From Branchiostoma floridae (lineage: Eukaryota; Chordata; Leptocardii; Amphioxiformes; Branchiostomatidae), in NCBI RefSeq assembly GCF_000003815.2, contig NC_049988.1:9316767-9380690 (forward strand): a stretch of 63,924 nt of DNA, read 5' to 3'. A program made the position numbers and the translations under genes. Below are positions 11,441 through 21,662 of the stretch, piece after piece (the first letter of the stretch is position 1; every line of letters starts with the position of its first letter). The notes under the pieces were generated by a model. It did not search any database, was not told the DNA's origin, and saw only the letters and a list, made by a program, of their open reading frames with translations.

Positions 11441-11577
11441 CTTACAGTGGTAAAACTTTGTACACGATCTCAAAGGAATTCATAGCTTTTCTAACGTTTA
11501 AAGTTTGGAAGAGTAGAAATCGTGTCATTGCAGCCCTAATCATGAATAAAAATTACCGACAGTAGCATAAAATATAA

Positions 11578-11609
11578 GTACAACCAAGGAGCTTCCATCT
11601 TGATACAAC
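11578..11609. repeat. Micro-palindrome with near-perfect TSD (18-bp core)
   Basis: The core CAAGGAGCTTCCATCTTG (11585-11602) lies between GTACAAC and ATACAAC (6 of 7 match). It differs at two positions from the 18-bp cores at 4136 and 17662, as an older copy would. Confidence 0.75.
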
Positions 11610-12724
11610 ACTAGAATTGAACAATATTTCTTCACTTTGCTTGCTTTGAAAAACGACGCACTTGTGTACAGGTATTTCAAAACTCCTTCTTGCTTGTATG
11701 TAGTCACCCATACATGGGACGCACAAGCGTTCCGTTTTCTCTGAAAATTGCAGCCAGGAAAACGTTTCACTTCCCCAATATCTGCTTGGACTTTACAAGA
11801 AGCCTTCTAGCATGTCTGCTGAGATAATCCATCCACACTACATAGTGATACACAACGTCCCTTTAGATAGAGTGAGTTAGATTGTCCATCTTCTTTAAAG
11901 GTGTAATCTTTAAAAGGAACTTTAACTTTTGTATTAGCTTTGTGGAGAATCTATACTGGTAGTTGTTAGTCCCTACATGATCATTAGCATATGTCCCAAA
12001 TCTGACCCATATGCCAATCTGCGCACCTGCAAGCCTCTCAAAGAAGCCGCCATTTTCCCACAAGTAGGTGCTAACGACCTCTCCGTCTCACAACAAGGCG
12101 CGAAACCACTCATCCGACCTGGCGACAAGGCGCGAAGTGCGCCACCCTAGGCGCGGGAACGGCCGGTGTCACACCGGCTTCAGGACGTGTTTGTTTACGC
12201 GCCCATGTCAATAGGAGATTAGCAGGTCGTAAAAAACACGCCGGACACTTCAAGGCTTCAGTTTCATTGTCAAGGAGACTCGCGCCTTTTGGTTTCTGCC
12301 GCTCCAACAATCGCAAGGCGCACCTTAGAGGCTTGTAAATTATGCACTACTTTTGAAAGAAAATGTGTATTATTTTGCAAAAATGGGGAGGAAGATAAAA
12401 GTAAAAGACCGACGTTTTCCCTTGCAACACAGACGCCAATACACAACGCAGTTGTCAGGTTTTCTTTTGCCCGCCAGCCAAAGCTTGGCAGTTTCAAGAA
12501 GCGACTACGCTGTGTCAAAGAATGTGCTGGTTGATGTAATTAAATTGTAATCTTTTGCAGAAGATTCTCCAGCTATGGTAGTGGCATTGATATTCCCTTC
12601 GATACTTCCAAGACCCGACATGGCGTTTTGAAGTTACTAGTATAAGTACTCAGTACTCGGGGATAGCACTTTGTAATAGCCACAGGCTAGTTGGACAACA
12701 CTGGCTGTGCGTGCTGAACAGCCA
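11610..12724. other. Intergenic, no gene seen
   Basis: A GC-rich patch at about 12110-12320 (ggcgcgaaaccactc..., accggtgtcacaccggc) has the look of transposon ends. No domain is recognised in any frame. Confidence 0.4.
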
Positions 12725-12772
12725 AGCCAATCAAGGAGGTTAAAAACACTTTTTTAACCTCCTTGAGCCAAT
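12725..12772. repeat. Micro-palindrome with 7-bp TSD (34-bp core)
   Basis: The core at 12732-12765 runs CAAGGAGGTTAAAAA...TTTTTTAACCTCCTTG and is flanked by perfect AGCCAAT repeats. Confidence 0.87.
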
Positions 12773-12825
12773 AAGTATAATCATGTACACAGTTCCTATG
12801 TTCACATGAACATTTCAAATGCTGC

Positions 12826-12872
12826 AATTAAGCAAGGAGGTTAAATCTTGATTTTAACCTCCTTGAATTAAG
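12826..12872. repeat. Micro-palindrome with 7-bp TSD (33-bp core)
   Basis: The core at 12833-12865 runs CAAGGAGGTTAAAT...ATTTTAACCTCCTTG and is flanked by perfect AATTAAG repeats. It is only 60 bp from the preceding copy but has a different target, so the two are separate events. Confidence 0.87.
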
Positions 12873-14719
12873 TAATCCAAAAGAGTTTACTTGTCATCAA
12901 CCGCTATTATTGTATACTTGTAGACATTTGCACGTCTGTTGTTCGAAGGAAATTATTATTATTCATTATCACGTCCTCGTTTCCGCGTTCACACCCTTCT
13001 TCTTGGGAAAGTATACACGTAGTAATAAACTGTAACAAGGAAAAGGTTCTGCAACTTAGCAACTACCCGAGAATTTGGCACTTTCCCTGCACCATATGGC
13101 GCTGCCCTCCGGGTTTGTAAACCACTTGCTGTTTCTGTTTTCGTCTGGTGTGACATGTAAACAGACGTACCCCCAGCAAAGGAAAAAGGCGTCCCAAGTC
13201 GATTTCTAGCCCCCCCCCCAGCCCCCCCCCGTGTAGACTATTTGACATTCAGTAGTTTCTAGCGAGGACCAATCAAATAGCTGCTGGCAGGTCACTGACA
13301 TTGGGCGATAACTGCGAGCTTTTCGCACCCTTGCTTATCATGCAAATGCCGTGAACTCAAATCAAGCAGGCATTATTGTTCGTCATTTTGCACCGTGCGG
13401 GAGCTTTACTTGCTCACAAACAACTCTAATATTATATCAGTTTAAAAAGTTTACTTTGGTGATCTAAAGGTGTCAGGACTGTAGCGAGTTTTCGTGCCAT
13501 TAAACTTTTTGAAATGACGGCCTTACAGTTTATTTCCGTCTCTTTTATTACGCGCTTTGTCACTTTAGTTCTATTTTTTCGTGAACTTGAACCTCAAGGC
13601 TTCGTGGCGTAGTTGACCAGTGATTGGATTTGTAACTTTTGGACCAGAGTTCGAACCTGACGTGGCGCAATTTTTAAAAACTTTTTTAAAAAGTTTTCTT
13701 TGTTGAATATTTTACTTTTTATCACTATACGGTCGTACTTTTGTAACTGAAATGTTTCGCTTCTTGTCACTCCCCAAAAATGTTGTCACCCCAAAAAGTT
13801 GTGACTTTTAGTACGTGTCACCCTATGTTTCAGTGCTATTTCCTTGCATTCACAAAAATAAAAACAGTACGTAGTTCTACAACTTACAACTTGTACCTTG
13901 TAACAAGGTAAAGAGACGTCTCTGATGACCCGGTGTACAACGGCTGTAGTAAGTTGTCAAAATATATGCGTTATGCACCCAAGTCGTGTTGTTTGCTGAT
14001 TATTCAGTCCGTCCTTCTATTCTATATAACCAGCATTCAAAGGGACCAGCTCATAAAAATACATGCTGCAAACTAAAGGTTTGTAATGTCCTTTGTAATG
14101 TATTGACGGTATTCAACAGCTAGTATAAATCGATGGACAATAGGTGTGAAACATTCGTCCCTGGCCCTCGCGTGCCACCGGTCTGGCGTTGATTGGTTAC
14201 TCTGCATTTGAAAGAACTGGCTTTATGGGCGTTGACCTCGCTAGAAATCTACTTCATAACATTTAGAGCTAGCCCCCCCCCCCCCCCCCCCAAACACACC
14301 TGCCCCAATGTGTCACACTTTCCCCCTGTCAAACGAGTGTCCATTGTGCTCGTCATTTCGTTTTACGAGTTGAAGTAAATAATACAATAAAGTACACCAA
14401 GGAGCTTTCATCAACTCCCGTACGAAGATAACACTTTCCCATGTTGGTCATTTACCAACCAGCCCAAGATGCATTGTTTATGTCTTTAAACGCTTTCCCA
14501 TATCAAGAAAATTTGTTCCTGCCTAAGAAAGCGTAGATGGTTACAGCTTGAGTCTTTTTGGTATGTGATACAATTTGTTCTTTCGGCAAAACGCACATGG
14601 AATAAAATTGATCAAAAGTCGAAAAGACACAAAACTAGCTACGAAATGACATAAAACGGGGGTGAGACGTTGTCGAAAAAAAGGTTTTCTTTAGTAGCTA
14701 ACGTAAACACACAGACACC
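12873..14719. other. Intergenic; one tRNA-like fragment, homopolymer runs
   Basis: Contains poly-C runs near 13210-13228 and 14273-14290, and a tRNA-like fragment at 13597-13670. A half-match to the micro-palindrome family (CAAGGAGCTTTCATC) lies at about 14399 without a clear partner arm. No protein gene is recognised. Confidence 0.4.
13597..13670 (+). repeat. tRNA-derived SINE fragment
   Basis: An A-box-like segment (tggcgtagttgacca) is followed by a good B box (AGTTCGAACC, 13648-13657), the spacing of a pol III internal promoter. There is no foldable acceptor stem or intact anticodon arm, so it is not called a tRNA gene. Confidence 0.45.
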
Positions 14720-14809
14720 TAATCTCCAAGCAGATCCTAACGTAGCATAAGATAGTATCAAAAGCTGGCAGAGGAGTGAAGCCGGCTTAGGAGTGAGTTT
14801 CGCTACCGG
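14720..14809. mobile_element. MITE, TAATCTCC family, cut by an assembly gap
   Basis: Starts TAATCTCCAAGCAGATCCTA and follows the complete copies at 5465 and 60662 through the tatcaaa and agccggctta modules until the gap at 14810. Confidence 0.75.
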
Positions 14810-14909
14810 NNNNNNNNNNNNNNNNNNNNNNNNNNNNNNNNNNNNNNNNNNNNNNNNNNNNNNNNNNNNNNNNNNNNNNNNNNNNNNNNNNNNNNNNNNN
14901 NNNNNNNNN
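14810..14909. other. Assembly gap (100 N)
   Basis: Exactly 100 unknown bases, often a placeholder of unknown true size. Confidence 0.99.
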
Positions 14910-15178
14910 AACTGCAAAAGACCAACTCGACGGTTCCCCACGGCGACCACGGAGGAATTTAGCACTTTCCCCGCAGACCTGTCCGCTGGGTGCCGTACTA
15001 TTGTTACGGTGATCCGCGCAGGCAGTTTGTAATAAGGTGAGAGTGAAAAAGGTGTTACCATACACCCCCAGCAAGGAACGGCAAGTCCCACATGCCACTA
15101 GTTCGCATTTTTCATTGCTATTATCAAGAACGTTAAATTGCTATCATCTAGGACATCACATAGGTCCTTGATCGGTAG

Positions 15179-15221
15179 CTTATAGCAAGGAGGTTGAAAG
15201 AGGGAACCTCCTTGCTTATAG
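15179..15221. repeat. Micro-palindrome with 7-bp TSD (29-bp core)
   Basis: The core at 15186-15214 runs CAAGGAGGTTGAAAG...GGAACCTCCTTG and is flanked by perfect CTTATAG repeats. Confidence 0.87.
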
Positions 15222-15452
15222 GTTATAATTCGCACAAAACCATTTATCCGCAGCAACAAGGCAAAAAGCAAAATTAATAGGAAACACAAAACCCCTCCCT
15301 AAACGGGAAGCAAAGATTCTCGGCCAACCTCACATAGATCTCTAATACTCGTCGGACAAAAGAAACTGAAAACGGAAACAGCAAATTTTAAATTGAACAT
15401 CATATCCCCGACTTCAGCGCAGTGTTGAGGGACGTCGGGTATCAACCTTTAT

Positions 15453-15484
15453 GTCTAACAAAGGAAAAAGCTCCTTGGTCTAAC
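15453..15484. repeat. Micro-palindrome remnant with 7-bp TSD (18-bp core)
   Basis: The core AAAGGAAAAAGCTCCTTG (15460-15477) sits between perfect GTCTAAC repeats. The left arm is degenerate and the right arm AAGCTCCTTG is intact. Confidence 0.78.
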
Positions 15485-15550
15485 GGTCAATAAGAGAAAC
15501 ATAAAAAAAAAAACCTTTACCTCTATAGTATTCTAGATCTATCCATTCCC

Positions 15551-15576
15551 AAGTAGCTTTTATCATATCAAGTAGC
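15551..15576. repeat. Possible micro-palindrome remnant (12-bp core)
   Basis: TTTTATCATATC (15558-15569) lies between AAGTAGC direct repeats. TTTTATC matches the inner part of the CAAGGAGCTTTTATC subfamily, but the terminal CAAGGAGC is missing. Confidence 0.4.
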
Positions 15577-15791
15577 GAGAGAGCGTCAAAAGTCTAGAGA
15601 CTAGTAGAGTAGAGTAGACGTTTGTACATAGTGTATACATATATGTACTTGATATACTTTGTTTACATGTGACCTGAAAATCTACAATAAAGGTCTTCAT
15701 TCCGATCACCAAGAATAGGACCAATGGGATTGACGTTCTATAGAACTAGACATAAACATTTTTTTCTTCATATTTTATACATACGAAGAAG

Positions 15792-15874
15792 GTTATATCA
15801 AGGAGGTTAAAAAAAAAGATTTTTAACCTCCTTGGTTTAATACCAAGGATGATTTTTAACCTCCTTGGTTATAC
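15792..15874. repeat. Two adjacent micro-palindromes
   Basis: A 36-bp core (15799-15834, CAAGGAGGTTAAAA...TTTTTAACCTCCTTG) is followed by a 9-bp spacer (gtttaatac) and a second 24-bp core (15844-15867, CAAGGATGATTTTT...AACCTCCTTG). The outermost flanks are GTTATAT and GTTATAC (6 of 7). This looks like two linked or successive events at one site. Confidence 0.75.
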
Positions 15875-17522
15875 TTACAGACAAAACCTCTTGCAGGAAA
15901 AGGAGAATCATTCTTTATTTTCTCTGTATATGTATGGTAACATGTACAATGATATGAACGGATACATGTATGATGATAGGTATTGATACATGTACTTACT
16001 ATGATATTATTGAAAATAAATAAAAATGGGCTGTATCTAATGAGATCAAAATGACAAGTGCAAGGAGACGTCCAGTAAGCCACAAATCCTATTGACTGAT
16101 TTTCGGTCTTTCTTTTTTCAAGTGCGTGCCTTTATTATTTTGTCCCCCCCAGCATAGATAAGTGTATATGAATATGAAATGAATGACCCATTCAGTACGT
16201 GCATGTATAAAGCGCCTGGTCCTTTGGGAATCCGATGTACCCTAATAAATCACCCCGTGTACAGGAATGCATGCCTTTACATGCCGAGTGCCACCGGGAA
16301 TTATTAGTGCACCCCTTGGGAGTCAGATGGTTAATTTTCTATTAGAATTATCATACTAGCTTTTTACAATCAGCCTTTCAGTACATATGAAGAAGTTCAT
16401 TGGTTTGTTTCACCAAGTTTATTTAGTGTACTAGTAATATAACGTTACCCCTGTCTTTATTAAACCACAATTGACTTTTTTCATTCAGATCTCCACTATT
16501 CTTCCTTAGTACAATTTTGATTATCTACGAGTGTCGTCTTAACGTTATTTTTCAACAGGACTAGTCTTCTCCATTTCTTGTCTAGAACTAAATGTCATGT
16601 GAATAGATAGCCAAGCACGTCAGAGCCTTTGTGATATCTTTAAAGTCTTTGGTGTTGTTTTAATACCTTACTTTCAGAATACGCTGTTTCGTTATATTGT
16701 TTTAAACATTTGTTGCTCACACCAAAGCGCAAATCTACCCATTACTCTTTCTTTCAGAGAAGTACTTGAAAGTCAAAGTTGCGTATCTTGTTTCGTCCTT
16801 CAAGTTTTCCCAAGGTTGTACACAGACCGACACTGCCATTTCACGCCTTGGCTTCAAGCAAAACTGGCACGAAAATACCGCGGCCAAGATTGTCCCCCAA
16901 TGTTATGCTCACCTATCGCTTTAATTCACTCCTTTCTCATTCAAATCCCTCTCACAAAGGACGTTTTATGTTCCCATAAAATCCCGATTCGCTCATGACA
17001 ATGGCCGCCTCTCCAAAAGTCCCCGGGAGGCCGTTACCATGGCAGCGAGAGTTTGTTCCCATGGTGCCCTGCAGTGTGGGGGCTGACGGGACAGGTGGCG
17101 GGATGAGATCATCGTTTGGAACGAGAGTTGGGTCCATTCACTCGTGCCCAGGTGCGCGGGCCGGTGTGTGACCCTGGGGTCGGGAACGAGAAAAATGGGG
17201 GGAAGGCGTTGTTGTGAAAGAGAAGTACACGCACAAGCAAATTTGTCGCACCGAAACACGGCCGTCTGCATACCGTTACCCCTCTAATATACAACGCTGA
17301 CTCGACAATTGCTGAATGACCATTGACGAAAGCTTGGAGCGTCTTGAAATAGAGAGAGAAATTCATCAAAAGTTTCCTGAAGATTCGATCAAAGGAAAAG
17401 GGAAGAAAAAAGCGAAGCAGAACAGAAGTCAACGTAAGAAAACTGTCAACGAAAATGAGCGACTAAAACCTAGGAGCTTTCTATAAACTTCTCAGCTGAA
17501 ACTGAGCTTGAAAAGAAGTTAA
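15875..17522. other. Intergenic, no gene seen
   Basis: Contains a loose atacatg(t)a-type repeat at about 15930-16000. The open frames at 16780-17430 lack recognisable domains or convincing splice structure. Confidence 0.4.
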
Positions 17523-17585
17523 GTTGAGGCAAGGAGGTTTTATCTCCTTGGTTGAGGCCTCCTTGGTTGAGGCAAGGAGTTGAGG
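17523..17585. repeat. Serial micro-palindrome remnants in four TSD copies
   Basis: GTTGAGG occurs four times (17523-17529, 17551-17557, 17566-17572, 17579-17585). Between the copies lie, in order, CAAGGAGGTTTTATCTCCTTG (21 bp), CCTCCTTG (8 bp) and CAAGGA (6 bp). All three interiors are pieces of the same terminal sequence, as expected from repeated insertion, excision or repair at one target. Confidence 0.85.
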
Positions 17586-17654
17586 CTACAACCTTCTTTA
17601 AGTTCTTAGCAGTATGGACGTAAAGAGCTTTTAAACCCATTTCAAAACTCCTTT

Positions 17655-17686
17655 GTGAAAGCAAGGAGCTTTTATCTTGGTGAAAG
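17655..17686. repeat. Micro-palindrome with 7-bp TSD (18-bp core)
   Basis: The core CAAGGAGCTTTTATCTTG (17662-17679) has perfect GTGAAAG flanks. The core is identical to the one at 4136-4153. Confidence 0.87.
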
Positions 17687-17811
17687 GGAAGAAATGGAAA
17701 ATGAAAGAACATCAATCTAACGTTTGGTAAAAGTTGCTCAGCTTCGTTGTAAGCTTTGTAAAGAGATGTCGTGAATATTACAGTAACGTTATACTAGTTC
17801 GCCACAGAAAT

Positions 17812-17851
17812 GATAAAGCAATGAGGTTCTTTTGAACGTCCTTGGATAAAG
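17812..17851. repeat. Micro-palindrome with 7-bp TSD (26-bp core)
   Basis: The core at 17819-17844 runs CAATGAGGTTC...GAACGTCCTTG and is flanked by perfect GATAAAG repeats. One substitution in each arm shows ageing. Confidence 0.83.
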
Positions 17852-18295
17852 CAATTAAGGGTCATGAAAAAAAAAAGAACGCGTCCACAGTTTGTGCCAG
17901 TAAACTAGGTTAGCCTTTGATGAAGACTTGTCCTGATGGCCTACAGTGTTGTGTAGCTGGACCAAGCTGTTCTCTGTAACATGTGATTTATAACCAAGCA
18001 GAAGTACAATGAAACCATGGCCGTGGATTACTGTAATCAGCGGACGGGTATTGTGCGGCTATGTTTACGCACAATGCTGTGGGAGGCTGGGAGTGATTTT
18101 CCCACATCCCTGCTCGGTTAGCGGGCAGCCAGCGGCAGGTGGAGTCGTTAGCCGGGGCAGGGCGGCAGATGGCCGGCGGGACACGGCACAGGTTCCCACG
18201 CGAAAATGTACCGGGCGCTTACCGGGCTGTAGCGGAGTACTGGATCATTAAGTTATCTAGTAAGCACTGAAAACGAGTAGTATAATCTTTGATAG

Positions 18296-18320
18296 ATAAC
18301 ACCAAGCTCCTTGATAACAC
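18296..18320. repeat. Minimal micro-palindrome with 7-bp TSD (11-bp core)
   Basis: The core CAAGCTCCTTG (18303-18313) has perfect ATAACAC flanks. It retains the first bases of one end and about 8 bases of the other. Confidence 0.78.
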
Positions 18321-18373
18321 CAAGAAAAAGACGACTCTCAGCATTCATTCGTCCAGTCAGTGAGTCTAACTCT

Positions 18374-18597
18374 TCCATCCATCCATCCATCCATCCATCC
18401 ATCCATCCATCCATCCATCCATCCATCCATCCATCCATCCATCCTCACTCACTCACTCACTCACTCACCCACTCACTCACTCACTCACTCACTCACTCAC
18501 TCACTCACTCACTCACTCACTCACTCACTCACTCACTCACTCACTCACTCACTCACTCACTCACTCACTCACTCACTCACTCACTCACTCACTCACA
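18374..18597. repeat. Compound microsatellite (ATCC)n-(TCAC)n
   Basis: About 70 bp of ATCC repeats run straight into about 150 bp of TCAC repeats. Reading frames through it encode only Ile-His-Pro-Ser or Thr-His-Ser-Leu runs and are not genes. Confidence 0.97.
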
Positions 18598-18842
18598 CCG
18601 GCATACCATGACTCACTCACACACTTCTGTCTCTCTCAGCCACTCTTTTTTGTCTCTCTCTCTCTTTCGATTTGCCGATTAGCCTGCAAGTCGCAATACT
18701 ATTTGCAGTCCACTTAGGTACTAACAAAACAACAGGAGTAACAGAAAGGAACGGCAGATGGGGGTCCTATAGTCAAATATGGGCTTTATCCAAATAGACT
18801 TTTGAGTAGAATACCGTGCCGTTTTCTGCAGGGCCACCCGAT

Positions 18843-18874
18843 CAAGGAGGTTATATCACGACAAAACCTCCTTG
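18843..18874. repeat. Micro-palindrome without clear TSD (32 bp)
   Basis: Runs CAAGGAGGTTATATC...AAAACCTCCTTG. The flanks ACCCGAT and ATCAGAT do not match well, so one flank may have changed. Confidence 0.7.
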
Positions 18875-19011
18875 ATCAGATATACCTACTAGTTCTAGGT
18901 CCGTATTTGCAATCTCTAAATGCCACCTTACAAGCCAGTAGGCACAAAGGGAGAGAAATTGTAGTTTTTGTCTCCACAAGAGGTAACGTTATGTAAACTG
19001 GCAGGAGATAG

Positions 19012-19055
19012 TTCGGATCAAGGAGGTTGAAAAAGAATAACCTCCTTGTTCGGAT
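19012..19055. repeat. Micro-palindrome with 7-bp TSD (30-bp core)
   Basis: The core at 19019-19048 runs CAAGGAGGTTGAAAA...AATAACCTCCTTG and is flanked by perfect TTCGGAT repeats. Confidence 0.87.
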
Positions 19056-19111
19056 TATTTCATATGCACATCATTACAAAACGTGCTTCTACAAGTAAAG
19101 AAACCACAAGA

Positions 19112-19133
19112 AACGGAACGTCCTTGAACGGAC
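19112..19133. repeat. Possible 8-bp remnant of the micro-palindrome family
   Basis: CGTCCTTG lies between AACGGAA and AACGGAC (6 of 7). It is short, so chance is possible. Confidence 0.4.
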
Positions 19134-19149
19134 TGAACTGAAGCGTTGA

Positions 19150-19235
19150 TGATCTCCAAGCAGATCTTGCGTGGCATAAGACAGTATCATAAGCTGGGGA
19201 AGGAGTTTAGCCGGCAGAGGAATAAATTGGCACTA
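19150..19235. mobile_element. MITE, TAATCTCC family, degraded copy
   Basis: gatctccaagcagatct...cataagacagtatcataagctgg...agccggcagagg follows the order of modules in the complete copies, but the second half is not recognisable. Confidence 0.6.
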
Positions 19236-20277
19236 CAGTAGAATTCGCTTATTTGGATAGCTCATTTGACAGCGCATTTTATCCAATAGTCCGAAGTATC
19301 CAACAGTCCGAAGTTGGGCCACTAACGCCCCGAAGGGGGGGGGGGGGGGGCGAATATAGGATTACTACACTGTACAAAGACAAGACACAAACCCCCCACA
19401 CACGATACGGATTTACTTCATTTACAAAACTTTTTAATCTGGCATTTCTTCATCAACAGCAGTATTCTAAATCACGATGTTTTTCTTTTTTACATGCACG
19501 TGTACTAGTAAATTGTCGCGTTGGCGGCGCCTATGCGGCCGCACGATTTGACACTCAATGAATTTCATCGATAAAAACGAATTTTTTTACGCCTTTTGGT
19601 CGTCCTTTTAGTCATTCTTGTTCCTTTCGTATGATATTCAGATTCTAAAATCAAGACTATTCAATCTATCGTTAGAACACAGCGACGCCGCCAACGTACA
19701 AAAAGTCCAATAAGATAACCCTTTAGATCTAGACGAAAGGCAAATGTAGGAAAAACGCATTGCGATAATCGAATTTGTGCCAATTCTGGCAAATTAGATG
19801 TACTAAGGTCATGGTTCCTACACTGGTCCGAAGAGTTATCGTCCACGCAGAAATTGAACTTCCGATGGCACGGTGACTTTTGACCTGCTCTTAGAACTAC
19901 CCTGAAAAGAAAGTTCAGTTGAGGTCAAGCTAGAGGGTGCGCCTTGATTCGCGGGCTTGTTCATAACTATCGGGGTGGCCCGGAAGTGTTTTTATGTATC
20001 AACATGTCGCCTTTATATACATAGGTGTACAGAAATGTTCACGAACAAGAAATCGTAAATCAATGAAACTGTAAATTTTGAAAAGCAGATCCTACTGTGC
20101 CATACATCCCCGGAAGTGATAACATCAAGGACGTCCTTGATTAGATGACACTACTATTACTAATGATTGGGACATATACTAGTGTTAAGAGTTTTGTTCG
20201 GTGGTTCTCTTATACGAGACGTTCATGAACTGTTCTAGTAACGCTGGAAATAACGAATACGGTATCTTTTTAGTATA
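19236..20277. other. Intergenic; possible Tigger-like end and G run
   Basis: At 19245-19320 the sequence 'cgcttatttggata...atagtccgaagtatccaacagtccgaagt' has the look of a pogo/Tigger-type element end. It is followed by a G homopolymer near 19335-19350. A palindrome, CAAGGACGTCCTTG, at 20126-20139 has no clear target duplication. Confidence 0.4.
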
Positions 20278-20337
20278 TTCTCTCCTTGGTTCTCTCAAGG
20301 AGCTTTTATCAAGTTAATAAAAGCTCCTTGGTTCTCT
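20278..20337. repeat. Micro-palindrome with 7-bp TSD plus an extra partial copy
   Basis: The core at 20296-20330 runs CAAGGAGCTTTTATC...AATAAAAGCTCCTTG (35 bp) with perfect GTTCTCT flanks. A further (a)ttctct copy followed by CCTTG lies directly to the left, giving a second example of stacked remnants at one target. Confidence 0.82.
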
Positions 20338-20611
20338 GAAGGAGATTGTTGAAGCCTGGGTACATACTCTCAAAGCAGAGGTAAGGCTCCGGCTTTGTTT
20401 TGGCGTTTTTAGGCGTTTTCATTGGGCTTTTTATTTTGTACCGTTTTATTGATGTCTCGCAGACTTCTGCTTGGAGAGTAGAGTTAGCAAGCGAAAACTG
20501 ATTGAGCCAGCGTTACTAAGAAGGATAGTACCCAGGCTATTAATGTTGTTTCTTTACTCATCTTAGAAGCACATATATTTCCATTTGAACTTGTCGATTC
20601 TCTCGAAAACT

Positions 20612-20800
20612 GACTCCACTAGTCTCCATAGCAGGCTCTCTGATGCCTTTTTTGGCTCATAATACACTTTTGCTGGCCATTTCTTTTTGTACTGGGTCAC
20701 TGATTGCTGGCCTTATCTGACTGCCGGCCTCGCGGAGGCAAAAGTGTATTATGGGCCAAAAAAAGGCCTCAGAGAGCCTGCCATGGAGGCTAGACTCCAC
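20612..20800. mobile_element. hAT-like MITE with 8-bp TSD
   Basis: A 173-bp element (20620-20792) whose ends TAGTCTCCATAGCAGGCTC... and ...GAGCCTGCCATGGAGGCTA are inverted repeats of about 50 bp, including a TTTTTTGGC module and a cataatacacttttg arm. It is flanked by perfect GACTCCAC. It is non-coding. Confidence 0.88.
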
Positions 20801-21627
20801 CGGGTGACGTCTAAGTATTAGAGAATCTTGCTCGACTGTATTTGAGAGATTTAGGACGACATGTTTTCATCTTGTCGACTTGAGTTCCGTCAGGATCCTT
20901 GTTAATCGCAAACATGACAGACGGAACACCCCGGGAACTCAAGAACAAAACTCCCGACATCCCGCGCTTTGTTTCCTTTCACTTTCCCTTTCATACCCTT
21001 TGACCTTTTGGTTCCCCCGTGACTCACTTTCCATGGAAAGGTCGTCCCCGGCAGAGAAAAGGGAGAGTTTGTCGACAATTGGGACAAAGGAAGGAGGGAT
21101 GATGAGATATAATGAGGACAATAGGGATGATGGAGGTTTTTTGTACGTGGCAAATATGGAGTGGTCGGTTGGATGAGTTCAGGCTGTGTTGGTGGTCGTT
21201 TTTGTCTTTTTTCCAAAGCTATAAATATCAATTATACCACAGGAAAGCACGATTATGAAGCCTTGAATGGTTCGGAACCGAGTGCAAATAAACTCATATA
21301 AGTAAGTATCTCACTAACTGCACCTTTAATTTGTAACGAAACTAACAAATACATGTAGAACGTTACAACTTGGACTGTTCACTGGCTAGAAAATCTAACA
21401 AAGTTTGTTACTAGTGTTGTAATGGTACATAAACATTGCATAGTTTTGTGGGAAATGGTGCCCATCTATCCGTGGTTTGCTGGTCGTAACAGTTAACCAT
21501 ACAAGAGCGACCCCTAGCAGCTGCTGTTAGCAGTACAGTTTCTAGCATTGCAGTTACTGTGCTTTTCACACACATCGCTTGGGGGCGCTTTTATGTCGCA
21601 TTTATGGGGACCGTCCTTGGAGTTTGT
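20801..21627. other. Intergenic, no gene seen
   Basis: Open frames at about 20880-21230 on both strands overlap each other and show no domain. Confidence 0.4.
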
Positions 21628-21662
21628 GCTGAACCAAGTACGTTATATCACCTTGGCTGAAC
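21628..21662. repeat. Micro-palindrome with 7-bp TSD (21-bp core)
   Basis: The core CAAGTACG...ATCACCTTG (21635-21655) has perfect GCTGAAC flanks. The arms are diverged (CAAG/CTTG kept) but the target duplication is exact. Confidence 0.75.

Noticed and set aside
18311-18682. Plus-strand open frames rich in IHPS and THSL
   Set aside because: Translations of ATCC and TCAC microsatellites; no stop codons arise in these repeats.
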